A stretch of 64,000 nt of DNA from contig CM064427.1 of NCBI GenBank assembly GCA_032690845.1, positions 5,033,501 through 5,097,500 on the forward strand, in the 5' to 3' direction. The position numbers were made by a program, and so were the translations under genes. Below the pieces are notes generated by a model. The model was not told the origin of the DNA and searched no databases. It saw only the letters and a list, made by a program, of their open reading frames with translations. Below, in pieces: positions 33,637-45,174 of the stretch. The DNA comes from Eleusine coracana subsp. coracana. Its lineage: Eukaryota > Streptophyta > Magnoliopsida > Poales > Poaceae. Each line of letters starts with the position of its first letter. Position 1 is the first letter of the stretch.

Positions 33637-35801
33637 CAGGACCGGCCCTGAGGCGGTGCGACCGTACCGGGCCCCTGAAAGTTTAGGGGCCCCGATTGAG
33701 ATGCAAAAACAGAGTTAGCCGGTAGTGGGGGTAAGTTTTGGCAGTCATTGTGCCTAGCACCGCAACCGCCGAGATCCTCTTACTCCTACAACCGCTCCCA
33801 CATAGCTCTTGTGTCTAGCTCTGCCATCTGGTCGTTCGCCATGGTCATGGAGGCGGAGGTAATGCGATGCGTCTGGCTGTTCAACGAAGAAGACGATAAA
33901 GATGAACTAAAGGATACATGCTGGGCCACGTAACTAGTTAGAGGAAAAGGCCCATTAGGTCATAACATTTCTGTTGGGTTATTGCCTGCCTCCCAAAACG
34001 ATCCCATGTTTACATGGCCTAGTTTTTTTACGTGTGGCACGCACGTACGAAAATTTATCGATGCAATAAATTCTTACATGTGTTTTTCTAATTAGAGAAT
34101 GAACTTATGTAGCTATATATACGGCACATACGAATCAAATTTATTTATAGTTATATGGGAGATTAGTGTATAACTTATCAAACGGATTATGATCTATACT
34201 TGATTTCTGTAATTGCAAAAGAGAGATAATTTATCAGCTTAGATCATGATTGTGAACAAAGTTTTCATAAAAACATTAAAATCTAACCTCGTCCATAATA
34301 GAATAAATCATCTTCATCTTCGGATAAATCGTCATGTATGAATTATCCATGAGAAGCAGTAGAGCACGAGATTCATTGTATATGAGATTCACGGTATATG
34401 AGAGCAGTAAAAGACTTGAGGCGCCGCTCACGGATCGAGGAGAATCACGCGGATGAAAAGAGAGTTGCATTGACAAATTCACTATACCTGCAAATAAAAC
34501 AGCACGCGGATGAACAAGCACGTTTAGTAAAGTCCTTGAGGCGCCTCTCACGGGTCAGTAAAGCATTGAGGAATAAAATTCAGATCACTGTAGCACGTTC
34601 TACAGTAATACGTGGTTTGATAGACAAACCTCTTCATTGAAAATGTACCATGCTGGATAGCAACAGTAATTCATGGCGCTTTACATCACTTTTCATTGTA
34701 TTGAAACTGTAGCAGGTCAGATAGCAATACTAATTCTCGGAGAGCTATAGCACGTTCCAATGTGGTATGCATACAGTGATTTGTGGTACTGTACCTCGCA
34801 CGCGGTCACCGTCATCAACGCATAGGCGCCGGTCCTCGCACGCGCGGCCTCCGTTCAGCACCTCACTCGCACGCGTCTGCCGTCGCCGTGTTGTTGATGT
34901 AGCGAATCCGCTCCTCGCTTGCGGCCACGGCCGTCACAGCCTCCCTCGCACGCGGCGGCCGCCGTCAGCGCAAAGGCGCTGGTCCTCGCACGCGGTGTAC
35001 GTTCAGAGCCTTCGCACGCGCCTGCCACGGCCGTTGCCGACGCAGCGAGTCCGCTCCTCGTTTGCGGCCGCGGCTGTCAGAGCCTCCCTCGCACGCGGTG
35101 GCCGCCGTCAGCGCAGAGGCGCCGGTCATCGATCGGCCTCGCGGTCACCACATGCGTAGCTCACCAGACTCATTTGTGAGCCCTTGGGGAGTTGCGTGAT
35201 TGTGTTTGAGAGCGTTGGAATTTAGCCGTGATTTCCGGCAGGAGAACTACGACCGTAACTTGGAGCATCGACGAATTTGAAATGTAGCCGTGAGTTTTGG
35301 CAGGAGAATTACAGCCGTGATTTTTTGCTGCCTGATTTACGGATGAACGGCTAATCAAAGGGTGGGTGAGAAAAGTTTCTGTTTGGCGGCCAGACCAACG
35401 CATTAAAAGGATAATTAACCTGTAATTGTAATATGTAATGTGTGGGTCCGTCGCTGATCAGAGGGTTAATTTTGAGTGATACAAAAAATGAATGGTACAG
35501 ATTGAGTGGGTAGATTAATCTTAGAGTGCATAAAAAATTACATAAAGTTTAATCTTTATAGTATAAAAAAATACACACAATTATGCTTTGCGCTTTGGAA
35601 GCTAGGAAAACATTACAAGTTCTTAGATAAACTAAATTGATTGACACTAATCTATTTTCTTATGGTTAAATTATAATAGTATATTATAATAAAATGCTTA
35701 ACATAATTAAAAATATTTCTTAGAAAAAACAAATAATGTAATTCAAAAGGGCCTCCAACAGGATCTCGCACCGGGCCTCCAAAATGTTTGGGCCGGTCCT
35801 G
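33637..35801. mobile_element. 2.2 kb non-autonomous hAT transposon with captured GC-rich repeats
   Basis: The ends are CAGGACCGGCCCTGAGG and, inward from the right, CAGGACCGGCCCAAACA, an 12 bp perfect terminal inverted repeat. Perfect 8 bp direct repeats TGTATCAT flank it (33629-33636 and 35802-35809). CAGGNCCGGCCC termini are typical of a grass hAT group. No hAT dimerisation domain or transposase is visible. The interior holds a diverged direct repeat with GAGGCGCC.CTCACGG (34418-34560) and a GC-rich tandem repeat (34794-35135), both listed or discussed separately. Confidence 0.92.
34794..35135. repeat. Tandem repeat inside the hAT element, about 145 bp period
   Basis: About 2.3 copies of a GC-rich unit beginning CCTC.CTCGCACGCGG and containing GTCAGCGCA.AGGCGC.GGTC, CGCCTGCC and GCGA.TCCGCTCCTCG. 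Units start at about 34794, 34940 and 35083. On the plus strand it gives arginine/serine-rich open frames with no recognised domain. Confidence 0.75.
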
Positions 35802-35841
35802 TGTATCATGATGCTGCTAGCGCTCCATTGATCCGACTGGC

Positions 35842-35849
35842 TATAAAAA
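35842..35849 (+). promoter_or_regulatory. TATA box (TATAAAAA) of the cysteine-rich ORF
   Basis: TATAAAAA sits 33 bp to the right of the hAT target duplication. It is followed 30-60 bp later by a pyrimidine-rich start-like region (CTTCTCACTCTCACACACC) and an A-rich leader, the usual layout of a strong plant core promoter. Confidence 0.7.
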
Positions 35850-35908
35850 GGAGTTGCGCTGCTCAAGTTCTTCTCACTCTCACACACCAGAACTGAACAA
35901 GCTACAAG

Positions 35909-36064
35909 CAGGGGCGGAGCTATGTTGTTAGCTCTGGGTGCGGCTGCACCCAAAGAATTCTAAGACTCAGTTATAAGTTTCAAAATTTTACCATATTAAT
36001 TTAATTATCAGACAAAATTCTTTATATGCCGTACCTCCTCCATTCTCCTCTATCTCCGCTACTG
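35909..36064. mobile_element. 156 bp hAT-type MITE in the 5' leader
   Basis: The ends are CAGGGGCGGAG and, inward from the right, CAGTAGCGGAG. Perfect 8 bp repeats GCTACAAG flank it (35901-35908 and 36065-36072). It lies between the TATA box and the ATG of the cysteine-rich ORF, so it would be part of the transcript leader. Confidence 0.88.
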
Positions 36065-36086
36065 GCTACAAGAGAAGACAGTATAT

Positions 36087-36215
36087 ATGCTCGACCGCAG
36101 CAACACGGGGCTTCTTCGTCCAAGCCCGGTTGGTAGACGTTACGATAGCTGCTACAGATTTGGCTGCATCACTGAACGGTGCCAGGACCTCTGCGGTTGC
36201 GAATGGCACCGCTGA
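36087..36215 (+). CDS. Short cysteine-rich peptide, possible gene or gene remnant
   Basis: The ORF encodes 42 aa from the ATG at 36087 to the TGA at 36213-36215. It is basic at the N-terminus (RSNTGLLRPSPVGRR) and then carries five cysteines in 17 residues: C22, C27, C32, C36 and C38, in the context CYRFGCITERCQDLCGC. There is no signal peptide. In the pre-insertion sequence an in-frame TGA lies about 30 bp upstream of the ATG, so this is the first usable start. Support for transcription: a good TATA box, a leader-like region, and AT-rich 3' sequence with CAATAATGAATT. Against: tiny size, odd number of cysteines, no family I recognise. It may be the surviving 3' part of a longer cysteine-rich protein. 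Confidence 0.4.
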   Translation: MLDRSNTGLLRPSPVGRRYDSCYRFGCITERCQDLCGCEWHR

Positions 36216-36362
36216 TGAATGTGCTCTAGTGCTGCTGCGTGCTGCTCTCGAATGAATCTGTCTATGGGTTCAGCTCGTTTAGTTTCCGGTTTTGTATTCG
36301 AGCTGTTATGACCTCAATAATGAATTCGTATTATTTTTCCTTTTTCACATGATTTTAATATG

Positions 36363-37218
36363 GGAGAAATCCCTTCAAAGCCACTGGCATAAACTCTAAA
36401 CTCTAATCTCCTTACTGCCACTGAGAAAAGTTCAATCCCGTAGATGACAACGATCCAAAAAAATTACCTGCCATTATCACAATTGTTGGTTCTGTTCCTG
36501 CTTTACCCTTTCCTTTCTTCCTTAACCGACCGACCCTTTATTTCATCCTTCGTCATCTTCTTGCCATCTCCTCGCGCCACCCATAACTGGAGCTCGAGCC
36601 CCGCTCGGTGTGCCACGCCTAGGCTGCCATGGCTGGGCGAGCTCCACCAAGCGAGTGTTGCCGTGGTAGGCTAGATGAGCTCGAGGCCCGCCCATGCGAC
36701 GCTATGCACGTTGTACCCACTGGCTGTCATGGTTGGGCGAGATGCACCCGACCGCAAAGACTAATGAACTACCCAATCAACAATGGAAAGCAGGCAAAGA
36801 AATTCAGAAAAGCAGAAGAGACAGAGAAAAAGGGCTGAAGGAGACAAGGGAATGGGGTTGGTCCGTGGCAGCACTGCAGAATCACCAAATTTGAATCATT
36901 ATCCATCAATTAGAACAAATTGCTCATATGTTTCTCTTGTACATCTCCCAACACATCTGTTTTGGTGGTCATCAAGACTCATCCAGTAGGGCCTCGCCAT
37001 TTACTAATGGATCTCGTCCAAGCTGCTGTCCCCTGGTTCATGAGAAAGAAAGAGGCATGGGTAGTATTGGCATTTAGAATTATTTGGTCGCTAGCATAGA
37101 ACTGCTATGGCACGTAAGGGATAAATTTTTTGGATCGTTGACATCTACAGGATTGAAATTTTCTCAGTGACAGTGAAAAGATTAGACTTTATGCCGGTGA
37201 CTTTGAAGGATTTTTCCC
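36363..37218. mobile_element. Mutator-like element (MULE) with long terminal inverted repeats
   Basis: An 856 bp element. Its left arm (GGAGAAATCCCTTCAAAGCC onward) and right arm read inward (GGGAAAAATCCTTCAAAGTC onward) match for about 100 bp, including CAATCC.GTAGATG.CAACG. Perfect 9 bp target duplications TTTAATATG lie at 36354-36362 and 37219-37227. Long arms plus 9 bp duplications define the Mutator superfamily. The centre (36520-36760) contains a duplicated block around GGCTG.CATGG.TGGGCGAG, so it may carry captured host sequence. No transposase is present. Confidence 0.92.
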
Positions 37219-37234
37219 TTTAATATGCCATGTA

Positions 37235-37620
37235 GTACTACTCTCCCACTGTAAAATTCTTAATGCATGGTTTCATTTTATTATTTTCAAGAGTGACATG
37301 TCATCTCATAGTTTTAAAATAGATGAATGAAATTAGATTTCTCAATATAAAGTTTCATATGTTAGTGTAACGCTTAAATGTTTCATCTAAATAACCAATA
37401 CGAGTTGTTAAATGAGTAGAGATGAAACTCAAACACTCTTAATGAAGTTTCATTCTAGTTTCAAAGTTTTGGTAATCGTGTACATGGAGTTTCATCCTAA
37501 TGAAACTCAAATCTCCTCTCTCCTTATAATTTGCATGCCACATTATCGATTTTACCTATATGACATGTTATTTATTGAAAATGAAATTACTATAAAACTA
37601 CCATTGAGAATGATCTAATA
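37235..37620. repeat. AT-rich repeat with many ATGAAAC/GTTTCAT motifs
   Basis: Contains repeated AGTTTCAT and ATGAAACTC in both orientations, as seen in Mutator-type MITEs of grasses. Sequence at 56600-56790 is similar (GTTTCAT, TGTCATGTCATCT, GAAATTACT). Ends and target duplication were not resolved. Confidence 0.5.
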
Positions 37621-37686
37621 ATAATAACTAAATAACAACAAATGGTGATGGATCTTGACTTCTGAATTCTTATGTGAATAATAGTA

Positions 37687-37838
37687 ATGCATGTGTCTAC
37701 TCCCTATCCACTAAGCCCCTCCGCTTCTTATCGTATATAGCTCGACTCTCCTTACCTCTCGTTACTAAGCTTTACATGCCTGAAGATGTCACTTAGCAAT
37801 GACTTTTGCAAATTGGATAGGGGTAGACACATGCATTT
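37687..37838. repeat. Hairpin-forming element of about 150 bp
   Basis: The left arm ATGCATGTGTCTACTCCC and the right arm read inward, ATGCATGTGTCTACCCCT, are inverted copies continuing to about 23 bp (through TATCCA). They enclose about 105 bp with partial pairing. It is probably a small MITE. A clean target duplication was not found. Confidence 0.6.
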
Positions 37839-37958
37839 CGATAGAAATCTACTACGTAGAAAATGATATATATTTTGCTACTCATGATTCTGACAACTCA
37901 TGATTCTGACAACATGATACATTTTGTGAAGTTAAAATATTTTGACACAAATCTATTA

Positions 37959-38191
37959 CTTCCTCCATTTTTAAATTATTATCATTATTGATTTTTTTAT
38001 TTAAATTTGATAATTCATCTTATTCAAAATATTATTTCAAATATGAAAAATTTTAACTTATGTTTCAATTTCCTTTGACAATAAAACAAACTATGATAAC
38101 ACATATGATATTTTTATTTTTATTTTGAATAAGACAAATAATCAAAGTTAACTAAAAAATCAACAAAGACAATAATTTAAAATAGAGGGAG
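37959..38191. mobile_element. Stowaway-type MITE upstream of GCR1
   Basis: A 233 bp AT-rich element starts CTTCCTCCATTTTTAAATTA and ends AATTTAAAATAGAGGGAG, flanked by TA (37957-37958 and 38192-38193). It is the same family as 874-1125 and 14951-15164, and lies about 490 bp upstream of the GCR1 start codon. Confidence 0.85.
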
Positions 38192-38677
38192 TATGTAGAA
38201 ACAAAAAATTGGTAACTAATATAATGTAGATACTGTTAAATATATTTATCAATGACCAATTTTTCAGAATCTGATAGGCACGGTTTTGAAAAAGAACAGA
38301 TAATAAAAGTACAAATTAAAGTTAGTCCTATTTCACTTTTTGTTCGGGATGCAAAGTTCATCGCGTTTTTTTTATCAACAAAGTTCATCGCAGTTTAATT
38401 AGTGTCGGAACCTTCCTTTTAGTAGGTCGCAAACATGTCTGGTTCAGGATTCAGCGGCTCAAAATGGAACAACATAATGGATACTGTACGGCGTAAGCCC
38501 ATAAGAACTAACTGCCGACTAGGCCCAAATGACCACGCGCTCGCTTCAGAGCGAAGGTTCCCAACCCAATCCAGCCCAGCAACCAACGATCCCCAGTTTC
38601 CCCACCCCCACCGGCTGGTTTCCCTTCTACTCCTCCCAACCCCTTCTCCACCGCCGCGGAGATCGCCGGCGACGGCG

Positions 38678-41600
38678 ATGGCTCCGGCCGTGGCCGCGGC
38701 AGCGTCGGCGGTGTTGAGCCAGGCTATGAGGGACCGCCAGGTACTCGACTCCGTGGGCACCACCGCCGCGGCGCTCTCGCTTGCAGGCTCCTCCTTCATC
38801 GTCTTGTGCTACCTCCTCTTCCGCGAGCTCCGAAAGTTCTCCTTCAAGCTCGTCTTCTACCTCGCAGTCTCGGTGAGTGGGCCGGATCTCGATGCTTTAG
38901 GTTCAGCGTTTTGAGTTCCGATGCTAAATTTTGTGATCTGCGGCGGTTGTTGTTTGGAACGAAATTGGAACCAAGTGTTTTTTGGTGCGATCTGCGCCCT
39001 ATGTTCTGTAATTTGCCTCCCGGTTGTGCGCATTAAGTGTTCAGTTTGTTAGTTTTGCACAAAATGGATTTACTTGGATGCGTGTGAGCTGAAATGGTGC
39101 CTGGCGATACAATAGGGATCTGGATCCTTAGAAATGTGCTTAGGCTCGCCAATATTAACCGTGAGGATTATTTCTGGAACTTTGTGCCATAATCTTAATC
39201 AATCTGTGCCGCGATTTTGTGATAGTTCACACATTGGTCAGCACAGAACTGTACATGTTTCGCCCCTGGATTTTGTTTGAAGTGTCATTCTAGTTGTTCG
39301 AGATCATATTGGTATTTGAGCTAAATGAGATTATATGATCACCTATTCTGTTGTGCAAAATGAGAGGAGGTGTGTTCAAGTAGATAATGCAAATTTCATT
39401 ATTAAATATGGAAGTTGCTGTTACCCTGGTTATTAATGTTTTCCATTTGCAAGAGATTGCAATCCCCTTACTGGTTTGCTGATCCTTGAAATCATTGGGC
39501 ATGATGAGCTTATACTATCTAGTCTACTGCATGAATAATCATTAAGTGTGGTAGCTAGTTTACTTTCGTTTCGTCATTGGAGTAGTAGTTGCTTAGCTGA
39601 CAATGGAGACTGCGTTAGCTGAAGCTAGATTTGTTCATTCTTCTTATTTCCCTAGCTACTTCATGTTTCCTGACAACCTTGGTCTGAATTGCAGGATATG
39701 TTTTGCAGCTTATTCACTATACTGGGGTATGTTTCTATCTGCACTATATGAATAAATTATACTTCTGATGCACATAAATACTTCCTGCCTATGCAAAATC
39801 GGTTATATTCATTATTCATACATGAGTAATTTGACCCTGCAACCTTGAGCTCTGCTTACGATGAGTTATAAATGTGAGGAGTACCTGTAAAAAATATAAA
39901 AGTTTTTGTTTAAGAAGAACAAACCAGAATCGGTTATATTCATTATTGATACATCTGACTGCTGAGTTTAGATATGCGCTTCTAACAAAGTATTATTGCA
40001 GGCCTCATTTTTTTTTTTATGTATATGTCGCAGGGGGCCGTCAAATGCATTTTACTGCTTTGCACATGACTATACTGCTCATTTCTTTTGTGTGGCTTCT
40101 TTTCTATGGACGACCACTATAGCATTCACTCTTCATCGCACTGTTGTAAAGCACAAAACAGATGTTGAAGAGTTTGGACCCATTTTCCACTTGTATGTAT
40201 GGGGTATGCAAACTGTTGACAACTTTACTGCTTTTCTTTGAACTTCCGCGGTCCAAATTATGCAGCTTATTTCAAGTTTTCAACGTTAGAAAACTCTTCT
40301 TTGTGGATATTTTCTTTTATTCAGATACTGACAATTTTGTATCCATGTCATCCAATTAATGCGTTTTACAAAAAAATGCGTTTGATGTATTTGTTTCCGA
40401 AGACATAGGTTGCTATGTGCCATAAATTTTTGTTTAAATGTGCTGTATGCACCACTGTTGCAGCTGCGTTGTATCAGTCTTCTTTGAATTGTAACAAGGC
40501 AACCATTCAAGGTTCCAATTCATTTGCATATCCATTAATCTGCACTTATGAGTAATGTTTGTAGCTTTTGACATGATATAATTGTTACTCAATTAGGTAT
40601 CTTGTTTCCTATTTGAGTTTCCCATCCTAGGATATTGAGGTCGTAGTTATTTCTATTAGTTTTGCCTTTAGAGGCATGTTTTATGTATCTGGTTTATTTT
40701 GGCGGATCACATACATCCGTTTTTGAGACCATATGTAGCAGTTCTCTTTTATGTATGCTCACTGAAGTTTTCCTGATTGTACTTCATAATTATGCTGACT
40801 TTCTAGGGAAGCCAAATATTTGGTTTCCAGTTCAGTTGAAAAGCTTTTTATATTTATTTGTATATCTGCAGGAACTTCACTATCTACTACTGTGTTACGT
40901 TCAATAGGAAGTGATTATGGAAGGCCAGGTACCTGGTGTTGGATCCAGCAGGGAAGCATGGCAAAGGCATGTTTCAGTTTATGTTTTTTCCTTAATTGGG
41001 GCATGACTGTGTGTAGTATGTCACTTCACTGAGTACTGTAGTTGTGCTTGATGTATCATTAACAACTTAAAGTTGGCACATTTGATTAGAATTTAGATAT
41101 ACTGTCATTAGCCTATCGGCAATTGAATCCATGATTGCTAATGTATGATCGTGACAATCCAAAGTATGTCTATATGCCTTTTTTTTTTCTTTTATCATTA
41201 AATGCTACCAAAACTTGCTTTCAAGGGCTCTGACCTCTGAACAATATTGTGGCTTGGAGCATAAGGTCCATTAACAAATCTGCTTGAACTGTGAATTATT
41301 CTAGTCTTCAGGTAGCTAATTAATTTAATTTAAAAAATAATAACTTGTGCATATTAGCATTTTTTTCATTAAGATGCTCTTAATTACAGGTCCTACACTT
41401 GATAACCTTTTATCTTCCACTTTGGGGCGCCATTCTCTACAATGGGTTTACATACTATGAAGTGAACCGCATGCTGAACAATGCAACACGAGTAAGCATG
41501 ATTTCTATCAACAGTCTTGTATGGAGTTACCTAGGGTTACTGAGATCTTCTTTGCAAGTCTTTGGCCCATTTTGCTATTTTTGCTTGTTTGTTTTTGAAT

Positions 41601-43519
41601 TTTGATAAGCTTATGAAACTTTGTGTAGATGGCTGCTGGCATAAGTGATCGATCAAATCAATCTGACATTAGGGCTGACAAGAAGGTAAATATTCATCAT
41701 TGTTTTCTATTCGGTGCTGCTGCTGAAGATATCTCTAACTCTATTACTGCATTGTTTTTTGACATGAACAGCAGGGGAAGCCCCCACTGTGGATATTACT
41801 GCATTGTTGTTACTTATAGTGGGTACTCTGGAACATAGCCAACTCGTTCCTGTAAATTTTTGTATGTTCAGCGGTCTAAATTGGAACCTTAGGGGTACCA
41901 TCCAACTCTCTTTAGTTCAACTAACAGTAGTTTTTCATGGTGAGTCTACCTTTTGAAAAAACTAGTAGTACTTTAAGAACTAGATAAGGTCAGAGGACAC
42001 CCCTTAGAGCAGCCGCAGCGTTCCACCGCACCAAGCAGCTACGGTTCGCCAGCGAAAATCGATTTCTTTTACGGTTCGATACCTTCAGTGCTGGTTCGGT
42101 TGGTAGGACCCATATTGGTTATTAATAAATATTTACTTTTGTGATGGGTTGAATGCGCATAGGCCTGGCTGCATCGTAGAGCATCTCAGCAAAGTTATTT
42201 TTATCGCCTTGGTTCATTTTAGATCAAACCAAACAGACGGTTTGCTTTCTTCTCTCTCTCCGTATGGTGCGATGCCTACAATGTGTATGGTTCGGTTTTC
42301 TTCTCCCTCGGTTCGCTTTATACCAACGTTGGTGGTGCTCTTAGGGTACAAAAATTGCACTCCTAATATATAGAAACAAATGGTAATAACTAATAACGGA
42401 ACCTCGTCTACGAAATGATTTACCACAACAGAGTTGTAATTCCACACCCCAGCACAGCTAAGATAATAGACTGGTCAGAGAAGTTAGCTAATAGACATGC
42501 ACAGTTAGCATGTTTTCAGGAGGCTCCTACTGTCCATCCACTTTTTGTATCCTGTTTCCTTTGCATCCTACATTGGTTCCATGTATAATTATATCGTCTG
42601 GGTGAAAGGTTTTCTTAGTGGATACAGATTCATTGACGCTCCATATTTTGCAGGCGTTTAACCGGTGGGGTTATTATCCTCTGATTTTAATTGGGTCTTG
42701 GTCTTTTGCCACTATCAATCGTCTATATGACTTCGCCAATCCAAGCCACAAGATATTTTGGCTCTCCTTTCTTGATATTGGGTTTGCTGGACTTATGGTG
42801 AGCTTCTTAATGCCTTTTATTCTATCGTAGACCTTACTGAAGTACCTCACTGTAAACTTGGCGAAACCTTTTTGAAATGATAAATCTACTGATATATTCT
42901 GGGCACAAGTTTTCTGTGTGGGTCAAAATTCTTTCTTCCACCTCCTGGGTATCCAAATAGGAGGTCTGGATTTCTGTACCTTTTCTCCTGAAATGTGTGC
43001 TTCAAATCGATTTTCAACTGCTGTTCTTCATTATGCTATGAAATAGGCAAAATCGACCACCATTGAATCTGGCCCTCTTCTATGCATGTATAACTTTATG
43101 TTTTCCATAACTTGACAAGATAACATATATCAGTGTCATCAGTGATTTTGTTTACTTCTCTTCCTTTTTGATGGATTCTTTTGTTCCCCATTATTTCAGG
43201 GCCTTTTTAATTCCATTGCTTATGGGCTCAATTCTTCTGTACGCCGAGCTATTTCAGAAAGAATGGATATGTAAGTTGTATTTCAGACTTATTAATTTCA
43301 CATCCATATGCTCCTCCGGTACTGTGCATTTTTGCTTTAACATTACACAGTTATGTATTACAACGAAAATAATTGGTACTTTGGTAGATATAAAGAATTG
43401 TGCTTCCTGAATTTCCCAGGTTCCTACCTGAGAGAATCAAAAGGAGCCTCCCACCACTGTCAAGATTGAGAAGCCAACAAGAAAGTGAACTGACATCCCT
43501 TATTGTGGAGGGTACCTGA
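38678..43519 (+). CDS. GCR1: GCR1, seven-transmembrane G-protein-coupled-receptor-like protein
   Basis: Nine coding exons: 38678-38872, 39695-39726, 40034-40203, 40872-40966, 41390-41491, 41629-41685, 42654-42797, 43200-43270 and 43420-43519. They give 966 nt, 321 aa, in frame throughout. Plant GCR1 is a plasma-membrane protein related to the cAMP-receptor family and reported to interact with the G-alpha subunit GPA1. Recognisable stretches: AMRDRQVLDSVGTTAAALSL, LCYLLFRELRKFSFKLVFYL (helices 1-2), LGGPSNAFYCFA, FLWTTTIAFTLHRTVV, PGTWCWIQQG in the extracellular loop, LPLWGAILYNGFTYYEV, LDIGFAGLMGLFNSIAYGLN, and a basic FLPERIKRSLPPL tail. All introns are GT-AG except intron 4, which appears to start GC. 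The length agrees with other plant GCR1 proteins. No defects are seen. Confidence 0.95.
42007..42340. mobile_element. Tourist-type (PIF/Harbinger) MITE in GCR1 intron 6
   Basis: A 334 bp element has ends GAGCAGCCGCAGCG and, inward from the right, GAGCACCACCAACG. TTA flanks both sides (42004-42006 and 42341-42343). It sits well within the 968 bp intron between exons 6 and 7, away from the splice sites. It is noncoding. Confidence 0.8.
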
Positions 43520-43858
43520 TATGAAAATGCAAGTTGTGATACCTTAAGAGCTTTCAAGCATGCTAAGTTTGTGAATTCTTTTTGGGCTCTTGAATCTTCG
43601 AGTAAATACATCACCCGTAGGAGGCTAGGAGCAGTTGTTTAGCACTGACCACGAGAATCATCAGGATCCATTGTGTGATTGTCTTTAACTCGGCGGCGGT
43701 TTGGAATTCTATCGTTAGGGAGTACATAGGTTAGGATAGAAAATAGTCGATAGAGACTGATGTTTTATATGTGCTTTTTTTTTTGCCTTATAGATCAGCT
43801 TATGTTATTGACATTCTTTAACAGCGCTCCTCACCCCATTGTATTTCTTGAGAGTATC
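43520..43858 (+). other. 3' UTR and flank of GCR1
   Basis: AT-rich sequence directly after the TGA, with no ORF of note. The poly(A) site was not determined; it probably lies before the Mutator-like element at 43868. Confidence 0.5.
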
Positions 43859-43867
43859 GTAAAGGTG

Positions 43868-44870
43868 GGGTTTTTTTAAATAATAATATTATTTTAATAA
43901 AAAATTGCATTTGTGGGATACAATTTAGTAAAATTGCAGAAATGGTAACCAGTCGGTAACGTAGAAACCGACTAGTGGGAAGTCGGTTTCTCACTAACCG
44001 ACAGGAGCAAATTGGTTTATGCACAACAGATTAGGTGGGACCGTCATGCCACGTCAGCTCCGTGTAGGAAATCGGTGTGTGCTTAGTGTCAACAGGGTAA
44101 TCGGTAGCTACCCACCCGATAGGCATTATTTTTGGAAAAAGTCTACAGGTACAAAGCTCTTGCACCCGAAACAATTACGAAGAGAGATTTTCCAGCCACA
44201 AAAAGTATATTTTTAATCCTGATAACAACCAATATGCCCCGCCCAGCCGAATATACAATAATATTTTTCATCAATCTATTCTATTTTTTTCTTGAAAAAT
44301 GATTGATTAATCAACTTTTTTATTAATTGGTTAACTTTTGCGGCCAGTTCATACAAGTGAACTTGTATATATACTTCGAATCCTGTTTTGTATCTCGAAT
44401 CAAATTATTAGTGCAGTATGAGACCATTCTAAATTGTTTTGTTGCTATCTGACCCTTTTAATTGTCACTTGTCTATGGAAGATGGCCCGAACTTTTCAAT
44501 TTTTCCTTTTTAGTTTAATTTTTTTGCTACACATTATTTAGGAATATGCTAGATATATATTTTTGTATGTACATTGTTATTGGGTCTATTTCACTATTTG
44601 CATGAGCTAATCGGTTAGGCAATAACCGACAACCTTATTTGATATGGGTCAGGAACTTATTGGTCCACCCCACTGACCGACAGGTCCTTTTTTCCCCGAC
44701 AAGACCCACCCCACTGTCATAGAGAGTGTCAGGTCAGCACCAAGTCTATCGGTTACAGCATGACTAGTCGGGTAATATACAACCGATTGACCTCTATTTC
44801 TGTAATTTTTAAAATTCATATCCTACAATTACAATTTTTTTTAAATAATATTATTTTATTAAAAAAATCC
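43868..44870. mobile_element. Mutator-like element downstream of GCR1
   Basis: A 1003 bp element whose left arm starts GGGTTTTTTTAAATAATA and whose right arm read inward starts GGATTTTTTTAATAAAATA. The arms stay similar for about 120 bp, through a conserved GCAGAAAT..TAACC / ACAGAAAT..AGGTC zone and AACCGACTAG-like motifs. Perfect 9 bp direct repeats GTAAAGGTG flank it (43859-43867 and 44871-44879). The interior is AT-rich with many CCGAC/GTCGG motifs and no transposase. Confidence 0.92.
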
Positions 44871-45174
44871 GTAAAGGTGTGCGAGCATTGCCACTTCCTG
44901 TACAATTTGTGGTCTTGCAAGATAATGGTATTGAATTGCAACTTTCAATCTGACACCTTTTTGTTGCGGCTTTGGAGTGGTCGTTGAGGAAAATAAAAAT
45001 TCAGTGTGCATGATGAACTGTCAAAATACAGGGGTTGAGCCTAGTCGGTATTTATGGGAAATGGATGAGATATGGTGCGAATATTATGGCAGTCATCGTC
45101 CAAGCATAGTCGGTGTTTGGGTGCGAATGATCGGGGCTGGATGAAGCTTTAATTAAGCTAAGAGCAACTCTAAT

